Assembly (NCBI RefSeq): GCF_003096595.1
Contig: NZ_QEKO01000009.1
Span: 46,907 to 110,906, forward strand
Direction: 5' to 3'
Source: Pusillimonas noertemannii
GTDB lineage: Bacteria; Pseudomonadota; Gammaproteobacteria; Burkholderiales; Burkholderiaceae_B
DNA length: 64,000 nt
Shown here: positions 17,627 to 26,948 of the stretch, piece after piece
How positions within the stretch are numbered: position 1 is the first letter of the stretch
Layout: the number at the start of each line of letters is the position of its first letter
The notes under the pieces: model-generated
Database searches by the model: none
Seen by the model: the letters and a program-made list of their open reading frames with translations, nothing else
What the model was told of the DNA's origin: nothing
Made by a program: the position numbers and the translations under genes

Positions 17627-18265
17627 TTAGCGCTGCTTGATGTAGCCGACGTTGTGGGCGCCCACTTGGGTCATGGTCGCAACATGGCCCGAACCGGTTT
17701 GCAGAATCACTCCTTCGTTCTTGTAGCCGGTCTGGTTGATGCTGGCGTTCAGGTTGGAACCCCTTTGCTCGACGTAGCCGTCATTGAGCGTGCCGCTTTG
17801 GGTGATGCTTGCCGCCACCAGGGTGTTGCCGGTGCCCCGCTGCTCGATGCCAGCCAGGTTGCCGAATCCGCCTTGGGTGATCATGGCGTCGGTGTTGTCG
17901 CCGCGCTGCGTGACCCACGCGGTGTTGCCCCAACCCCATGTCTGATTGATATTGGCGGTCTGGTTGTTGCCCGCTACGGTGTGGTGCCAGTATTCGGACC
18001 CGCTCTGATCGATCGTGGCATCGCCCCGGTTTGCGGTCTGGGTGATGTGGGCCGATGCAGAGTTCACGTCCTGCTGGACGACCACGGCATCGTTGCCGTA
18101 GCCGTCTACCGTGATGGTCGAGACAGCGTTGTTGTTGTCGTACTGCTCGATCGACGAATCGTTCCACGAGCCTGTTTGCGAGATAGTGGCGGTGTCGGCC
18201 AGGGCGGAACCCGCGCCGAACATGATGCCGACGCCCAATGCGATGGCGGATAGTTTGAAAGTCAT
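17627..18265 (-). CDS. Curlin repeat protein (CsgA/CsgB-type amyloid subunit)
   Basis: 212 residues. A Sec signal peptide ends at about residue 23 (GAGSALA-DTATIS). The rest is roughly eight curlin repeats of 22-25 residues with the pattern I-x-Q-x-G-x2-N-x5-Q-x-G-x2-N, for example ITQGGFGNLAGIEQRGTGN and ASITQSGTLNDGYVEQRGSN. It is exported through CsgG and forms extracellular amyloid fibres. GAGGAGA precedes the ATG. It is the only curlin-repeat gene in the window, so whether it acts as major subunit, nucleator or both is open. Confidence 0.9.
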   Translation of the reverse strand: MTFKLSAIALGVGIMFGAGSALADTATISQTGSWNDSSIEQYDNNNAVSTITVDGYGNDAVVVQQDVNSASAHITQTANRGDATIDQSGSEYWHHTVAGNNQTANINQTWGWGNTAWVTQRGDNTDAMITQGGFGNLAGIEQRGTGNTLVAASITQSGTLNDGYVEQRGSNLNASINQTGYKNEGVILQTGSGHVATMTQVGAHNVGYIKQR

Positions 18266-18283
18266 AGTGTTTCTCCTCGTTAT

Positions 18284-18321
18284 GAAGACCGGGGATGCTT
18301 CACGGGTACCCGGCGGTCTTC
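18284..18321. repeat. Inverted repeat between csgG and the curlin gene
   Basis: GAAGACCG (18284-18291) and CGGTCTTC (18314-18321) can form an 8-bp stem closing a GC-rich loop, just ahead of the curlin ribosome-binding site. No U-tract follows, so it is not a classic terminator. It may stabilise the downstream curlin mRNA or mark a processing point in the csgE-F-G-curlin transcript. Confidence 0.4.
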
Positions 18322-18358
18322 AGAACCGGGCCCGATCACAACTCGATTGGGTGCCTGG

Positions 18359-19303
18359 TCATTCGGACTGGGCAGCCGTCGATGCGGCCGCGACAGTGGA
18401 CGCCTGCGCTTCATCCAGAGGCTGTGCGTAGCCGGCCTCGGCACGCAGATAGTCCTGGATGATCGAAGAGTTCCAGTCGTCGGGATTCTTCAAGGCCCAG
18501 TTGCTGTCTTTCAGGCCCTGGACCGTCAGATGCACCACGGCCGCCTCGATGGCTTCCTTCACGCACAGCTGTGCGGGCTCGTTCTGGGTGATGCCGCCCT
18601 CTATTTCCAGCAGGTCCTTGAAGTTCACGAACTTGAAGACGCTGGGCCGGACCTCGTAGGAAAAAATCGTCTTGGTCGTCGAGACGGTCTGCAGCACGCG
18701 GCCGCTGCGGATGTCGACGCTGCGCAGGCCCACGGTCACCTGGTCCATGCGATATTGCGTCGACAGGCCTATGCCCAGGAAGCGCGCGCCCAGGCCGCCC
18801 GTCCGGACGTTGCTTTCGTACGAGATGATTCCGCCGTCTATCAGTATCGAGGCGGGCAGCAGCGCGGGTATGCTGATCTGCGGCGCGTTCTTGTCCTGCG
18901 ATCCGTCCAGCGCGCGCACGATGCGGCGCTCGGTCAGGAGCTCCTGCAGGCTTTCGCGCTCGACCGGGGTGAACCAGCCTGAATCCTTCAGCGCCTTGAC
19001 CAGCATCGAGGCGGCGCCCTGTGTGACCGAGGTCGAGAACGAGCTGTCCGGCGAAGGCTTGTACTGGCCCGTCTGGTCGCGGAAGCCATACACGGCTACC
19101 ACGATCTTGCCTTTGGGCTCGGGCAGCTTGAGCAGGTCGTGGGTAGAGGGGGTGGCCGGCGTCAGCTGGGCGGCCGTGCCCACTTCCACGGGTTCCCGGT
19201 AAGAGGCGCAGGCGGTGAGCACGCCGCAGGCAACGACCAGGGCGGCGGCCTTCAGGCCGCGTGCCGGGCGTAGGGCGGCCGGGTGGCGGGCGCGCGTCTT
19301 CAT
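18359..19303 (-). CDS. csgG: Curli secretion pore lipoprotein CsgG
   Basis: Outer-membrane nonameric channel for curlin export. 314 residues. The lipobox LTAC puts the lipidated cysteine at residue 32. The CsgG core follows: KIVVAVYGFRDQTGQYKP, GAASMLVKALKDSGWFTPVE, ILIDGGIISYESNVRTGG, and the transmembrane-hairpin region YRMDQVTVGLRSVDIRSGRV with SYEVRPSVFKFV. It is about 35 residues longer than E. coli CsgG, with an Ala/Ser-rich tail. Its ATG overlaps the csgF stop (19300-19303). Confidence 0.93.
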   Translation of the reverse strand: MKTRARHPAALRPARGLKAAALVVACGVLTACASYREPVEVGTAAQLTPATPSTHDLLKLPEPKGKIVVAVYGFRDQTGQYKPSPDSSFSTSVTQGAASMLVKALKDSGWFTPVERESLQELLTERRIVRALDGSQDKNAPQISIPALLPASILIDGGIISYESNVRTGGLGARFLGIGLSTQYRMDQVTVGLRSVDIRSGRVLQTVSTTKTIFSYEVRPSVFKFVNFKDLLEIEGGITQNEPAQLCVKEAIEAAVVHLTVQGLKDSNWALKNPDDWNSSIIQDYLRAEAGYAQPLDEAQASTVAAASTAAQSE

Positions 19304-19752
19304 TGTCCCACCTGGAAGGTCGTTGATCCGCCGGTCACCTTGTCCACGGTCGTGATCGAGAGCAGTCCGCCGCCCACGTCGACGATGTTGATGGTGAAGT
19401 TCTCGGTTTCGAGATTGCCCGGGATCAGCTTGCCGTCCTCGCCCACGATGCGCGAAGTGGCCGATGCTGCAAGTCGGCCCAGAATGGCGCGCTCGAGCGT
19501 GTCCTGGAATATTTCCAGCGGCGACTGCTGGTTGCTGCCGTACAAATCCTGATCGGCCGCCGGATCCGTATGTTTGTTGGTGGCCAGTGCGGAATTCAGC
19601 AGCACCGGTCCATTCAGCGGGCTTCCTCCAAAGGAGGGGTTGAGCGGGTAGTACACCATTTCGGTGGCCGTGGCGGGCGAGCTTGCCAGCAGGGCCGCCA
19701 AGGCCGCTGATGCGCAGTATGCCGCGCCATGGAGTCTGTGTTTGGTCTTCAT
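19300..19752 (-). CDS. csgF: Curli assembly protein CsgF
   Basis: 150 residues with a signal peptide cleaved near residue 29 (SPATA-TEMVYY). The mature start TEMVYYPLNPSFGGSP matches the CsgG-binding segment of CsgF, which inserts in the pore to form a second constriction. The C-terminal part (ENFTINIVDVGGGLLSITT) is typical of the family. It lies immediately after csgE and overlaps csgG by 4 bp. Confidence 0.92.
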   Translation of the reverse strand: MKTKHRLHGAAYCASAALAALLASSPATATEMVYYPLNPSFGGSPLNGPVLLNSALATNKHTDPAADQDLYGSNQQSPLEIFQDTLERAILGRLAASATSRIVGEDGKLIPGNLETENFTINIVDVGGGLLSITTVDKVTGGSTTFQVGQ

Positions 19753-20205
19753 TTAGAGCTCCTCTTCTCCCAAGTCCTGGCTTTGAACCAGCATCCGCTG
19801 GATCTCGCTATTGACGACGTTCTCGTAAACGAGCTGGGCCGCCTGCTCGCTGATTTCCTTGGCTGCCTGGCGGGCCGGCGACAGAAACATGTGAAACACC
19901 CGTTGCTGGCGATACTGGACCCAGATCTCGCTGCCCCAGCGCGCGGAAGGCCGTTCGTGCACGGAGATCGAGTAGCGGTGATCGCCGTCCTTCTCACGCC
20001 ATGCACGTGCGAAGTATTGATAGAAATCGTTGCCCAGCACGGTGACGGTACGGTTGACCACGATGCCGCTCAGAGGATCGTCGAGTACGCTTCTTTCAGG
20101 CCTTTTCTGTAACAGGTCACTGTCCAGTTGTGCCGTCGCCGCGTAGGCGGCCACCCAACCCAAAGTGAACAGCGCTGCCTGGCCATGCTTGATCCAGCGT
20201 CTCAT
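19753..20205 (-). CDS. csgE: Curli secretion specificity factor CsgE
   Basis: 150 residues with an N-terminal signal peptide (ALFTLGWVAAYAATA). The mature protein carries the CsgE pattern GIVVNRTVTVLGNDFYQYF, WVQYRQQRVFHMFLSP and ENVVNSEIQRML. CsgE caps the periplasmic face of CsgG and selects curlin. First gene of the csgE-csgF-csgG-curlin operon, whose promoter region holds the CATACG-type elements listed below. Confidence 0.9.
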   Translation of the reverse strand: MRRWIKHGQAALFTLGWVAAYAATAQLDSDLLQKRPERSVLDDPLSGIVVNRTVTVLGNDFYQYFARAWREKDGDHRYSISVHERPSARWGSEIWVQYRQQRVFHMFLSPARQAAKEISEQAAQLVYENVVNSEIQRMLVQSQDLGEEEL

Positions 20206-20256
20206 TTGCCTGCCCCCTCTCGCGCTTACAAAAGAAAGGTGTTATTACTTGTGGAA

Positions 20257-20333
20257 ACCGTATGTTCATAATAAAGAGCCATCCGCAGCACAACATGAGG
20301 CGTATGCCCTAAAGTGGCGACCGCCATACGGCG
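20257..20333 (-). promoter_or_regulatory. Regulatory region of the csgEFG operon with repeated CATACG elements
   Basis: Between csgE and pgaD, three copies of a CATACGSY core occur: CATACGGT (20257-20264, minus strand), GGCATACGCCTCATGT (20293-20308, minus strand) and GCCATACGGCG (20323-20333, plus strand). The middle copy is the ATACGCCNCAT element shared with pgaA and the CsgD-like gene. Copies on the same strand sit about 42 bp apart, four helical turns. Confidence 0.5.
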
Positions 20334-20367
20334 TAAGTCTTTTCGCCTGTTTTGCGTCGCTCGCGAT

Positions 20368-20811
20368 CTAGGCCGTAAGGCGTATATTCGAGGCGTCATA
20401 GCCTTCCCAGCGGCTGATTTCGCCGTTGTCGGCATGGTGGATGACCAGCAGCCGGCTCAGCCTTATGTCTTGCAGCTGGGCGCCTGAAAGCGCAAACCGT
20501 TCGGCCAGCGAGGCATCATCCGAAGCGGCGTTGCTCTGCGGCGCGGTCCGGGTCGAGCGCCTGCGATAGGTGCCCCACAGAATCAGGATCAAGGCATTCA
20601 GGGCAGCGATGGTCACATACAGCAGCAAGGCATGGGTCACGGGTACTTCGCTGCCCATCAAGGAAAACTCGAAGCTGTGGTCCAGGCCCGTCATGACGGC
20701 GATGATGCCCGCCGTGGCCAGATAGCTGAAAGCCAGCCAGCCCAGGGCGGTTATCAGGGCGTCGATGATGACAAGGGCGCGTGAGCGATGGGTGCGGATG
20801 ATGGGGGTCAT
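20368..20811 (-). CDS. pgaD: PNAG biosynthesis protein PgaD
   Basis: 147-residue inner-membrane partner of the PgaC synthase. Two transmembrane helices are visible ([20 protein letters not shown] and [21 protein letters not shown]), followed by a cytosolic tail. In E. coli the PgaC-PgaD complex is activated by c-di-GMP. The start at 20811 is chosen because it overlaps the pgaC stop (ATGA); the longer frame upstream is antiparallel to nothing but lies inside pgaC. Sequence conservation of PgaD is low, so context is the main support. Confidence 0.85.
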   Translation of the reverse strand: MTPIIRTHRSRALVIIDALITALGWLAFSYLATAGIIAVMTGLDHSFEFSLMGSEVPVTHALLLYVTIAALNALILILWGTYRRRSTRTAPQSNAASDDASLAERFALSGAQLQDIRLSRLLVIHHADNGEISRWEGYDASNIRLTA

Positions 20812-22139
20812 GACAACTCCTTGATGCCGCGGTCCGGACTGGTCCACCGGGCGCGCCGGCGGCGGATGCGCAGCATGACTTTGGGGAAACTGACGAGAGT
20901 GGTGCACAGGTTGATGAGCCAGTACACGAATGGATACCAGACGATCCAATACAGGGCGCGCGAGATGTCGCGTTCGTAGCGTCGTTCGATGAAAACGCTG
21001 ATCGCGAATTGCAGCAGGCAGGTCGCGGCCAACACCATGCCGGTGAACGACGGAGGCCAGACCCGCGACACTCGAAGCGCGGGTTCGACGTCGAACAGCA
21101 ATCCGGTCAGCCACAGCAATACGGTCAGGGCCATGGCAAAGGCCCAGATGGTCGACAGCATGAACTCGAGCATCAGGGGCCACATGCGGCGGTGTTCCCA
21201 ACTGCCGAACAGCCCGATGTTCTTCAGGAATACCTCGGCGCCGCCCTGGGCCCAGCGCAGGCGTTGCTTCCACAGGCCGCGCAGGGTTTCTGGCATCAAT
21301 ATCCAGCACAGCGCGCGCGGCTCGAAGAACACCTGCCAATGGTTGCGTTGCAGCTTCCAGGTGATGTCGATGTCCTCGGTGATCATGTCCAGGCTCCAGT
21401 AGCCCACGTCCTCCAGGGCCCGGCCACGAAACGCCGTGACCACGCCCGACACGCTGAAGAGCTGGCCATAGACGCGCTGTGTGCGCTTGATGAGCCCGAT
21501 GATCGACGAGAATTCACCCACTTGTATGCGGCCCACCAGGGTGGAGCGCGTCCGGATGCGCGGGTTGCCCGTGACTGCGCCCACCCGCGGCCGCCCCAGC
21601 ATGGGCGCTACCAGGTAGGCCACCGCATCGGGCTCGAGCATGGCGTCGCCGTCGATGCAGACGATGTACTGGCCGCGCGCCGCCATGGCGCCCATGCGCA
21701 GCGCCATGGCCTTGCCCTGGTTGCGGGCCAGGTGGATGATGCGCAGGGCCGGATGCTGGGCGGCGAGTTCGTCGAACATCGAGGCCGTGTCGTCCGTCGA
21801 ACCGTCATTGACTGCAATCACTTCAATGTGGGTGTATCGCTGGGCCAGCGCCGCGAGTATGGCTTCCGCCCCGTTTTCGGCCTCGTTGTAGCAGGGTATG
21901 ACGATGCTGATGAGAGGGTTGCCGGGCAGGACGGGTGTGATCTTGCCCGGGGCCCAGGGCCAGCGTCTTTCCCAGACCAGCCAGAAGTAAAGGCCGCCCG
22001 CCATCCAGATGCCCGACATGAACAAGGGGTAGAAGAACACGAAGCTCAGCAGCAGGCTGCTCGTGGTCAGAATGGTCAGGCCGATCGGGATGCCGAGGAC
22101 GATGCACAGGATCAGCAGGGCAGTCAGGCGCGCAGTCAT
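20808..22139 (-). CDS. pgaC: Poly-beta-1,6-N-acetylglucosamine synthase PgaC
   Basis: 443-residue processive GT2 synthase in the inner membrane, using UDP-GlcNAc. N-terminal membrane helices, then the catalytic domain: NDGSTDD (Asp112), CIDGDAML (DxD at 163-165), a TED motif in [12 protein letters not shown] and the QxxRW motif in QRLRWAQGG, followed by C-terminal helices. The start at 22139 overlaps the pgaB stop; an alternative 15 bp upstream (MVSLP) is less likely. Same gene order as pgaABCD, hmsHFRS and bpsABCD. Confidence 0.94.
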   Translation of the reverse strand: MTARLTALLILCIVLGIPIGLTILTTSSLLLSFVFFYPLFMSGIWMAGGLYFWLVWERRWPWAPGKITPVLPGNPLISIVIPCYNEAENGAEAILAALAQRYTHIEVIAVNDGSTDDTASMFDELAAQHPALRIIHLARNQGKAMALRMGAMAARGQYIVCIDGDAMLEPDAVAYLVAPMLGRPRVGAVTGNPRIRTRSTLVGRIQVGEFSSIIGLIKRTQRVYGQLFSVSGVVTAFRGRALEDVGYWSLDMITEDIDITWKLQRNHWQVFFEPRALCWILMPETLRGLWKQRLRWAQGGAEVFLKNIGLFGSWEHRRMWPLMLEFMLSTIWAFAMALTVLLWLTGLLFDVEPALRVSRVWPPSFTGMVLAATCLLQFAISVFIERRYERDISRALYWIVWYPFVYWLINLCTTLVSFPKVMLRIRRRRARWTSPDRGIKELS

Positions 22140-24160
22140 TGGAAGGGATACCAATTGTTGGACAGAAAGGGACGGACGGTTTCCAGATGGGGCTCGTCCT
22201 GCACGAAGTCATCGGGGTAGTAGCCGAGATTCCGGGCCCCGCTTATCTGCAGCCATCGCATCCAGTCGGCCAGCAGGACCGAATCCACGTGGCCCGCTTC
22301 CGATCCGTCGGGGCCGCGGCGCCAGTCGCGTGCCTGCAGCTCGAAGACGGTGCGGTCGAGCGCGCCCGGACGTTCGGCCACAGTGTCGACCATGCGACGC
22401 AGCCAGGCCTTGCTTTCCGCCTCTGATATGCCCTCCATCCAGGGCATGGCCATCGGCGCGGTCCAGTCGTAGGCGGCCAGGAAGTCGTCCAGGTTCTGGG
22501 CGAACCAGGCCTCGCTTTCCGGCTCGACGATGGGCGAGGCGAACATATTGCGAGCCGTCATCAGCTGTGGTCCGCGTATGGTGCGCACGTGCTGCGCCAG
22601 CTCTTTGGTGAAGTCGACCAGATACAGGCTCTTGAAACGTGTCCAGCGTTGCTGGGTGTCGGGGTCCGAGCGCAGCTGCTCGATCGAGTCGCCCAGCCCA
22701 GCAGCGCGATAGGCGGCCAGCGCAGAAGGGCTGGCATCTTCGAAGTCGGACAGCAGCGCATCGTCGTGGAACAGGATTCCGCCAAAGAGCGCGCTGCGCG
22801 CAAGGTCCTCGTAGATGTCGATGATCTGCTGCCGCGCACGCGGGTCGAAGGGCGACAGCCGCTGGTACTGCCCGGGATCGACGCGCGGTCCCTCCGGGTA
22901 CCAGTGGGTGACCCGCTGCAGCGAAGGGTCCAGCTGAAAGCTCAACACCGGCATCCAGGCGTAGACCTTGACGAACGCACGGCTGCGCAGTTGCCATGAG
23001 GCGCGGTTGAACAGATCGGCACGCATGGGCAGATGGCGATTGGGAAAGTAGAGTTCGCGCGCCAGGCCGTCGCCGTTGGGGTCGGCGAAGGCTTGCAGGA
23101 ACACCGTGTTGACGCCCAGGTTGGCGACGCGCTGGACAAGCTTGTCCAGGTTGCGCTCCATCTGCTCGGGATCGCTGTCGTAGACATAATCCAGGTCGAC
23201 ATGGGCCACCCGCATTTCCACGGTGTTTTCCATGTTCACGACCGCCTGGGAAAATCTTTGCAGGGTAGGGTCGTTGGCCACCAGAAGCCGGGGCACGCTG
23301 AACGGCTTGTCGACCGAGGCGAGGCTGTTGTCCAGGTTCAGGGCGAGCTCGTAGCCGTTCTCCTGAACGATCCGGAGCGCCTGGCCGCTTGCCTCGCCAT
23401 AGGGCCATACCCACACCCTGGGGGTCTTGCCGGTTACGCGCCGGATCTTCTCGCTGATGCTCCTGACGTCCCGGCGTACGCGCTGTTCATAGGCCGCATC
23501 TGTTTCATAGGAGCGGTTTTGCGGGTCATAGATGCGCGCGGCGGCCGCGGGCTGCTCGTTGCCCTGGGGGTTGGCCACCACGCCGTAATGCAGCGCATCG
23601 GTATGGGCCCCGATTTCCACCAGGCCCGAGCGCGAGATCTCGGCGATCTGGCTCCAGGTAAGGAAGCGGCTTCTTTCGACCTTCTTGCCGCCGAAATCGA
23701 CGCTGGATCCGGTCGGTGTGTCGACCCAGACGCCTACCGGCGCCAGCACGGCCGGCCATTTGAAGGCCTTCAGTATTGGCAGCACACGGGTGTAGAAGCT
23801 TCGGTAGCCGTCGTCGAAGGTAAGCAGCACCGCCTGGTCGGGCAGGGCCGGACCGCCCCGTTGGGCGGCCAGAATCTGGTCCACCGTGACGGGCCGGTAG
23901 CCATTGTCGCGCAGCCACGAGAACTGCTCGATCAAGTGATTGGTGCGCACGGACACGAAGGATTGGTCCGGATCCTCGTCTTCCACGTCATGGTAGGCCA
24001 GCACCAGGTAATGATTGAGCGGCCAGGGTTGCTCCGATTTGTCCAGGGGACGCTGGTCGGGCGGTACGAACGTCGTCCGCTGGCCCGCGCAGCCCGCCAT
24101 CGCGAGCAGGGCGCAGAACAGGAGTGCGAGGCAGGACAGGCGGGTCGGATAGGCAGCCAT
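22136..24160 (-). CDS. pgaB: PNAG N-deacetylase lipoprotein PgaB
   Basis: 674-residue periplasmic/outer-membrane lipoprotein that partly deacetylates PNAG for export. Lipobox AMAGC gives lipidated Cys24. The N-terminal CE4-type domain has YHDV (56-59), the metal/catalytic pair Asp116-Asp117 in [17 protein letters not shown], and metal histidines His186 and His191 in [10 protein letters not shown]. The C-terminal GH153-like domain begins near [15 protein letters not shown] and includes [15 protein letters not shown]. The start at 24160 lies 8 bp after pgaA and gives a clean signal sequence. Confidence 0.94.
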   Translation of the reverse strand: MAAYPTRLSCLALLFCALLAMAGCAGQRTTFVPPDQRPLDKSEQPWPLNHYLVLAYHDVEDEDPDQSFVSVRTNHLIEQFSWLRDNGYRPVTVDQILAAQRGGPALPDQAVLLTFDDGYRSFYTRVLPILKAFKWPAVLAPVGVWVDTPTGSSVDFGGKKVERSRFLTWSQIAEISRSGLVEIGAHTDALHYGVVANPQGNEQPAAAARIYDPQNRSYETDAAYEQRVRRDVRSISEKIRRVTGKTPRVWVWPYGEASGQALRIVQENGYELALNLDNSLASVDKPFSVPRLLVANDPTLQRFSQAVVNMENTVEMRVAHVDLDYVYDSDPEQMERNLDKLVQRVANLGVNTVFLQAFADPNGDGLARELYFPNRHLPMRADLFNRASWQLRSRAFVKVYAWMPVLSFQLDPSLQRVTHWYPEGPRVDPGQYQRLSPFDPRARQQIIDIYEDLARSALFGGILFHDDALLSDFEDASPSALAAYRAAGLGDSIEQLRSDPDTQQRWTRFKSLYLVDFTKELAQHVRTIRGPQLMTARNMFASPIVEPESEAWFAQNLDDFLAAYDWTAPMAMPWMEGISEAESKAWLRRMVDTVAERPGALDRTVFELQARDWRRGPDGSEAGHVDSVLLADWMRWLQISGARNLGYYPDDFVQDEPHLETVRPFLSNNWYPFQ

Positions 24161-24168
24161 CTCGTGTC

Positions 24169-26691
24169 TCAGAATCGGAGTTGAAGGTCGAACATGACGC
24201 GGGCTTCGCGCTCGCGCACGCCATCGTAGGGGCGGCTGACGCCTGTGATGCTTACTCCGGCGTCCAGCATTTCGTTGAAGCGGTAGCGAAGGCCGTATCC
24301 GATCGCCGCTATGGCGCCCGACCCATAGCCGCGTTGCGCATAGATGCCCGCGCCCAGCATGAAGCGCTGTTCCAGTACCGTGTCGTAGCGGCGGTACAAG
24401 GTGTGCGTCAGGGACAAGGAGGGCAGCACCGACAAGTCGGCCCGAGGGTTGAAATAGGGGGCGTCCTGCAGTGTGTTGTGCGAAGCCGAGATATCGAGAT
24501 GGCCGTCCAGCTTGACGTGCGGCGCCGTGTACAGGCGTTCGCGGCCGGATATGGCGGCCTCCGTCCGGCGATTGCCATCGCTGAAGCGCGAGGGCGAAAG
24601 CGTCAGGCTCCACTCCCGCCGTTCGCTTGCCCGCCAGCGGACATAAGCGTCCAGGCGGTTGGCGGTGATGTCGTTGGCCAGCGCCTTCAGGGGGGTCTCG
24701 CGCGAGCGGAACGCGTACTGCCCGCCTATTTGCCATTGGTCATCCAGGTCGTGGGCAAGCTGCACGCGGGCGCCGACCTTGGCGCCGCGGCCATAATGGT
24801 TGGAAGAGACTTCGGCTTCCGCAGTCAGGCCCCGGCTGCGCCATTCGGCGCCGGCGCGGAACCAATGGTAGTCGGCATCGTATTCATCGAAGTCGGCCTT
24901 CGCCAGACCGCCGCCCGCAAAGCCCCGCCAGTTGTAGTCGATGGGGGGCGTGTAGACCACCGCATCCGTGACCAGGTCGCCATTGCCCGCGACCGGGCTG
25001 TCCGATGCCAGCCCGCGCGTGGCCGAAATGCGCAGTTCGGCGCGGTTATGGCGTTCCCAGTCTTGCACCAGCTGCCTGGAATAAGAGTTTTCCGGGTAGC
25101 GCGCCGCCACGTCGGAAATCAGCAGGTCGGCCTGCCTCCATTCCTGCAGGGCCATGGCCGTCTTGCCCTGTTCCGCGACCACGGCCGGCGAGCGTGGCGT
25201 CTGGGTCTCGGCGATCTTCAGTTCCTCTTCGGCGCGCCGGGGCCATCCGCGGGCCAGGTAGACCTGGGCCAGGGCGCTGCGCAGGCCCGAATGCCCGGGG
25301 GCACGGGCCACCAGGTGTTCCAGGCCTTCCTGTGCCTGAACGGTATCGTCGGCATAGTGATGCCCCATGGCGGCATACTGGCTTGCTTCCAGGTTCAGGT
25401 CGTTGGGCTGGGGCACCGGCGTGCCTTTCAGATGGCGCCAGGCGGGCTGTTCCTCCAGGGCGCCCGACACGACCTCTTGTGCGTCATCAAAGCGTTCGGA
25501 TTCCACCAGGGAATAGAACAGGCCGGATTGATGGCTCAGGCGCACCGACGGGTCGACCTGGCGCGAGTGCTCGGCATTGAGGATCTGCAGATAGAGTTCG
25601 GCCGCTTTTTCCGGCTGGCGCTGGTCGAGGTAGGCATCCGCGACATGGCCCAGAGCATAGTGGGGTACCTCTACGCCTTCGGCGCGCAGTTTCTCATATT
25701 CGCTTACCACTTCGCCCATTCGGGCGCGCGAATGCAATGCGATGAGCCGATCGATGCGCTCACGCTGCGCCAGGGCCGCGTAGCCCTCCGGTTTTGCTTC
25801 GCCATCGGGCGGCAGTTGGGCGTAGGCCTGCAGGGCCCGGTCGGCCACGGCATAGCGCTCGGTCTCCTGGCGGGACGGCCTGGAGGCCAGCCGGGTCAAC
25901 TCGGCCGCACGATCGCCTTCCAGGTCGAGCATGTGGCGGGCAGGGACCATGTCGGAATGGTCGCGCGCCACGCGCAGCGCCGAGTCGGCGAGCCCCGCGG
26001 CCGCCAGCGCGCTGATGTATTCCTCTACGACGTTCCGGTTTGCGGGTGCAAGCGAATAGGCTTTGGAGGCCGCCTCCAGGGCGGCATAGGGCTGCTGATT
26101 CAGCCTGTACGCATAGCTCAGGACGAGATGGCTGGACGGATTGTTCGGAGACCGTTCCACCAGGCCATGGGCCATGTCGAGCGCGGCCTCCGCTTCCCCT
26201 GAGTCGGCCAGCACCAGCGCCTCGCCCAGGCGAAAGTCGGCGTCTCCAGGAAAGCGGCGTATTCCTTCGTGATACAAGGACAAGGCTGCGGGCCACTGGC
26301 GTTCGTCCCGGTATGCCCGGGCCACCGCGGCCAGGGCGGCGCGGGGCAAGGGCAGGGCTTTCGGGGGCAATGCCTGGTATAGGCGAAGCACTTCGTCATG
26401 GCGGCCCGCCCAGCCGGCCACGATCAACTGGTCCTGCCTGATGCGCGGGTCTTGCGGATGCAGCCGGGCCTGTTCGGCCAGGCGTTCCAGCGCCCAATCA
26501 TGGCGACCGGCACGCGCCTGTTCGATCAACTGCCGATACTCCTCGCCTCCCGCTCTAGCGGTGACCGCCTGCGCCGGAGCCGCGGCGGCCAGCGCCAGTA
26601 CAACGCAGGCGCAGTCCAGAATCCGGGCGCGATGCGCCGCCGGCCGTGCCGCCCATGGCAGATTTGTGTGATCGCATACGGCACGGCGCAT
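24169..26691 (-). CDS. pgaA: PNAG outer-membrane exporter PgaA
   Basis: 840 residues. A signal peptide ends near residue 42 (AAPAQA-VTARAGG). Residues 50-520 form a TPR superhelix with repeated A-x3-A/L patterns, and the C-terminal 280 residues are a 16-stranded-barrel-like region of alternating hydrophobic strands ending in a phenylalanine (VMFDLQLRF), typical of outer-membrane proteins. It binds deacetylated PNAG and exports it. First gene of the pgaABCD operon; its promoter region shares elements with the curli genes. Confidence 0.93.
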   Translation of the reverse strand: MRRAVCDHTNLPWAARPAAHRARILDCACVVLALAAAAPAQAVTARAGGEEYRQLIEQARAGRHDWALERLAEQARLHPQDPRIRQDQLIVAGWAGRHDEVLRLYQALPPKALPLPRAALAAVARAYRDERQWPAALSLYHEGIRRFPGDADFRLGEALVLADSGEAEAALDMAHGLVERSPNNPSSHLVLSYAYRLNQQPYAALEAASKAYSLAPANRNVVEEYISALAAAGLADSALRVARDHSDMVPARHMLDLEGDRAAELTRLASRPSRQETERYAVADRALQAYAQLPPDGEAKPEGYAALAQRERIDRLIALHSRARMGEVVSEYEKLRAEGVEVPHYALGHVADAYLDQRQPEKAAELYLQILNAEHSRQVDPSVRLSHQSGLFYSLVESERFDDAQEVVSGALEEQPAWRHLKGTPVPQPNDLNLEASQYAAMGHHYADDTVQAQEGLEHLVARAPGHSGLRSALAQVYLARGWPRRAEEELKIAETQTPRSPAVVAEQGKTAMALQEWRQADLLISDVAARYPENSYSRQLVQDWERHNRAELRISATRGLASDSPVAGNGDLVTDAVVYTPPIDYNWRGFAGGGLAKADFDEYDADYHWFRAGAEWRSRGLTAEAEVSSNHYGRGAKVGARVQLAHDLDDQWQIGGQYAFRSRETPLKALANDITANRLDAYVRWRASERREWSLTLSPSRFSDGNRRTEAAISGRERLYTAPHVKLDGHLDISASHNTLQDAPYFNPRADLSVLPSLSLTHTLYRRYDTVLEQRFMLGAGIYAQRGYGSGAIAAIGYGLRYRFNEMLDAGVSITGVSRPYDGVREREARVMFDLQLRF

Positions 26692-26741
26692 TTTTCCGTT
26701 CTCCCCAGTTCTCGGCCCTTGGCAAAAATATTAGACAAAGT

Positions 26742-26803
26742 GCAACAAACGGACATGCGGCGTATGGCGTACCAGATACGAGCCGGAAAACCTAAGCCGT
26801 ATG
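26742..26803 (-). promoter_or_regulatory. Regulatory region of pgaABCD with shared biofilm elements
   Basis: In order on the plus strand: GCAACAAACGG (26742-26752, identical to 16933-16943), ACATGCGGCGTATGG (26753-26767, 13 of 15 identical to 20293-20307 before csgE) and GCCGTATG (26796-26803). Read toward pgaA the second gives ATACGCCGCAT, 63 bp before the ATG. The region is shared with the tRNA-Pro promoter on the other side. Confidence 0.5.
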
Positions 26804-26821
26804 AAGGGGGACGAAGGGCGC

Positions 26822-26850
26822 TTACACGCCAAAAAAATCTATGCTAGAAT
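26822..26850 (+). promoter_or_regulatory. Candidate promoter of tRNA-Pro
   Basis: TTACAC (26822-26827) and TAGAAT (26845-26850) with a 17-bp spacer, placing transcription start a few bases before the tRNA 5' end at 26863. Confidence 0.55.
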
Positions 26851-26861
26851 CTTGTTCTTTC

Positions 26862-26939
<78 letters not shown>

Positions 26940-26948
26940 AAATTCTCC

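Noticed and set aside
20165..20371. Plus-strand ORF in the csgE upstream region
   Set aside because: It starts inside csgE on the opposite strand and spans the regulatory elements; no ribosome-binding site or domain.
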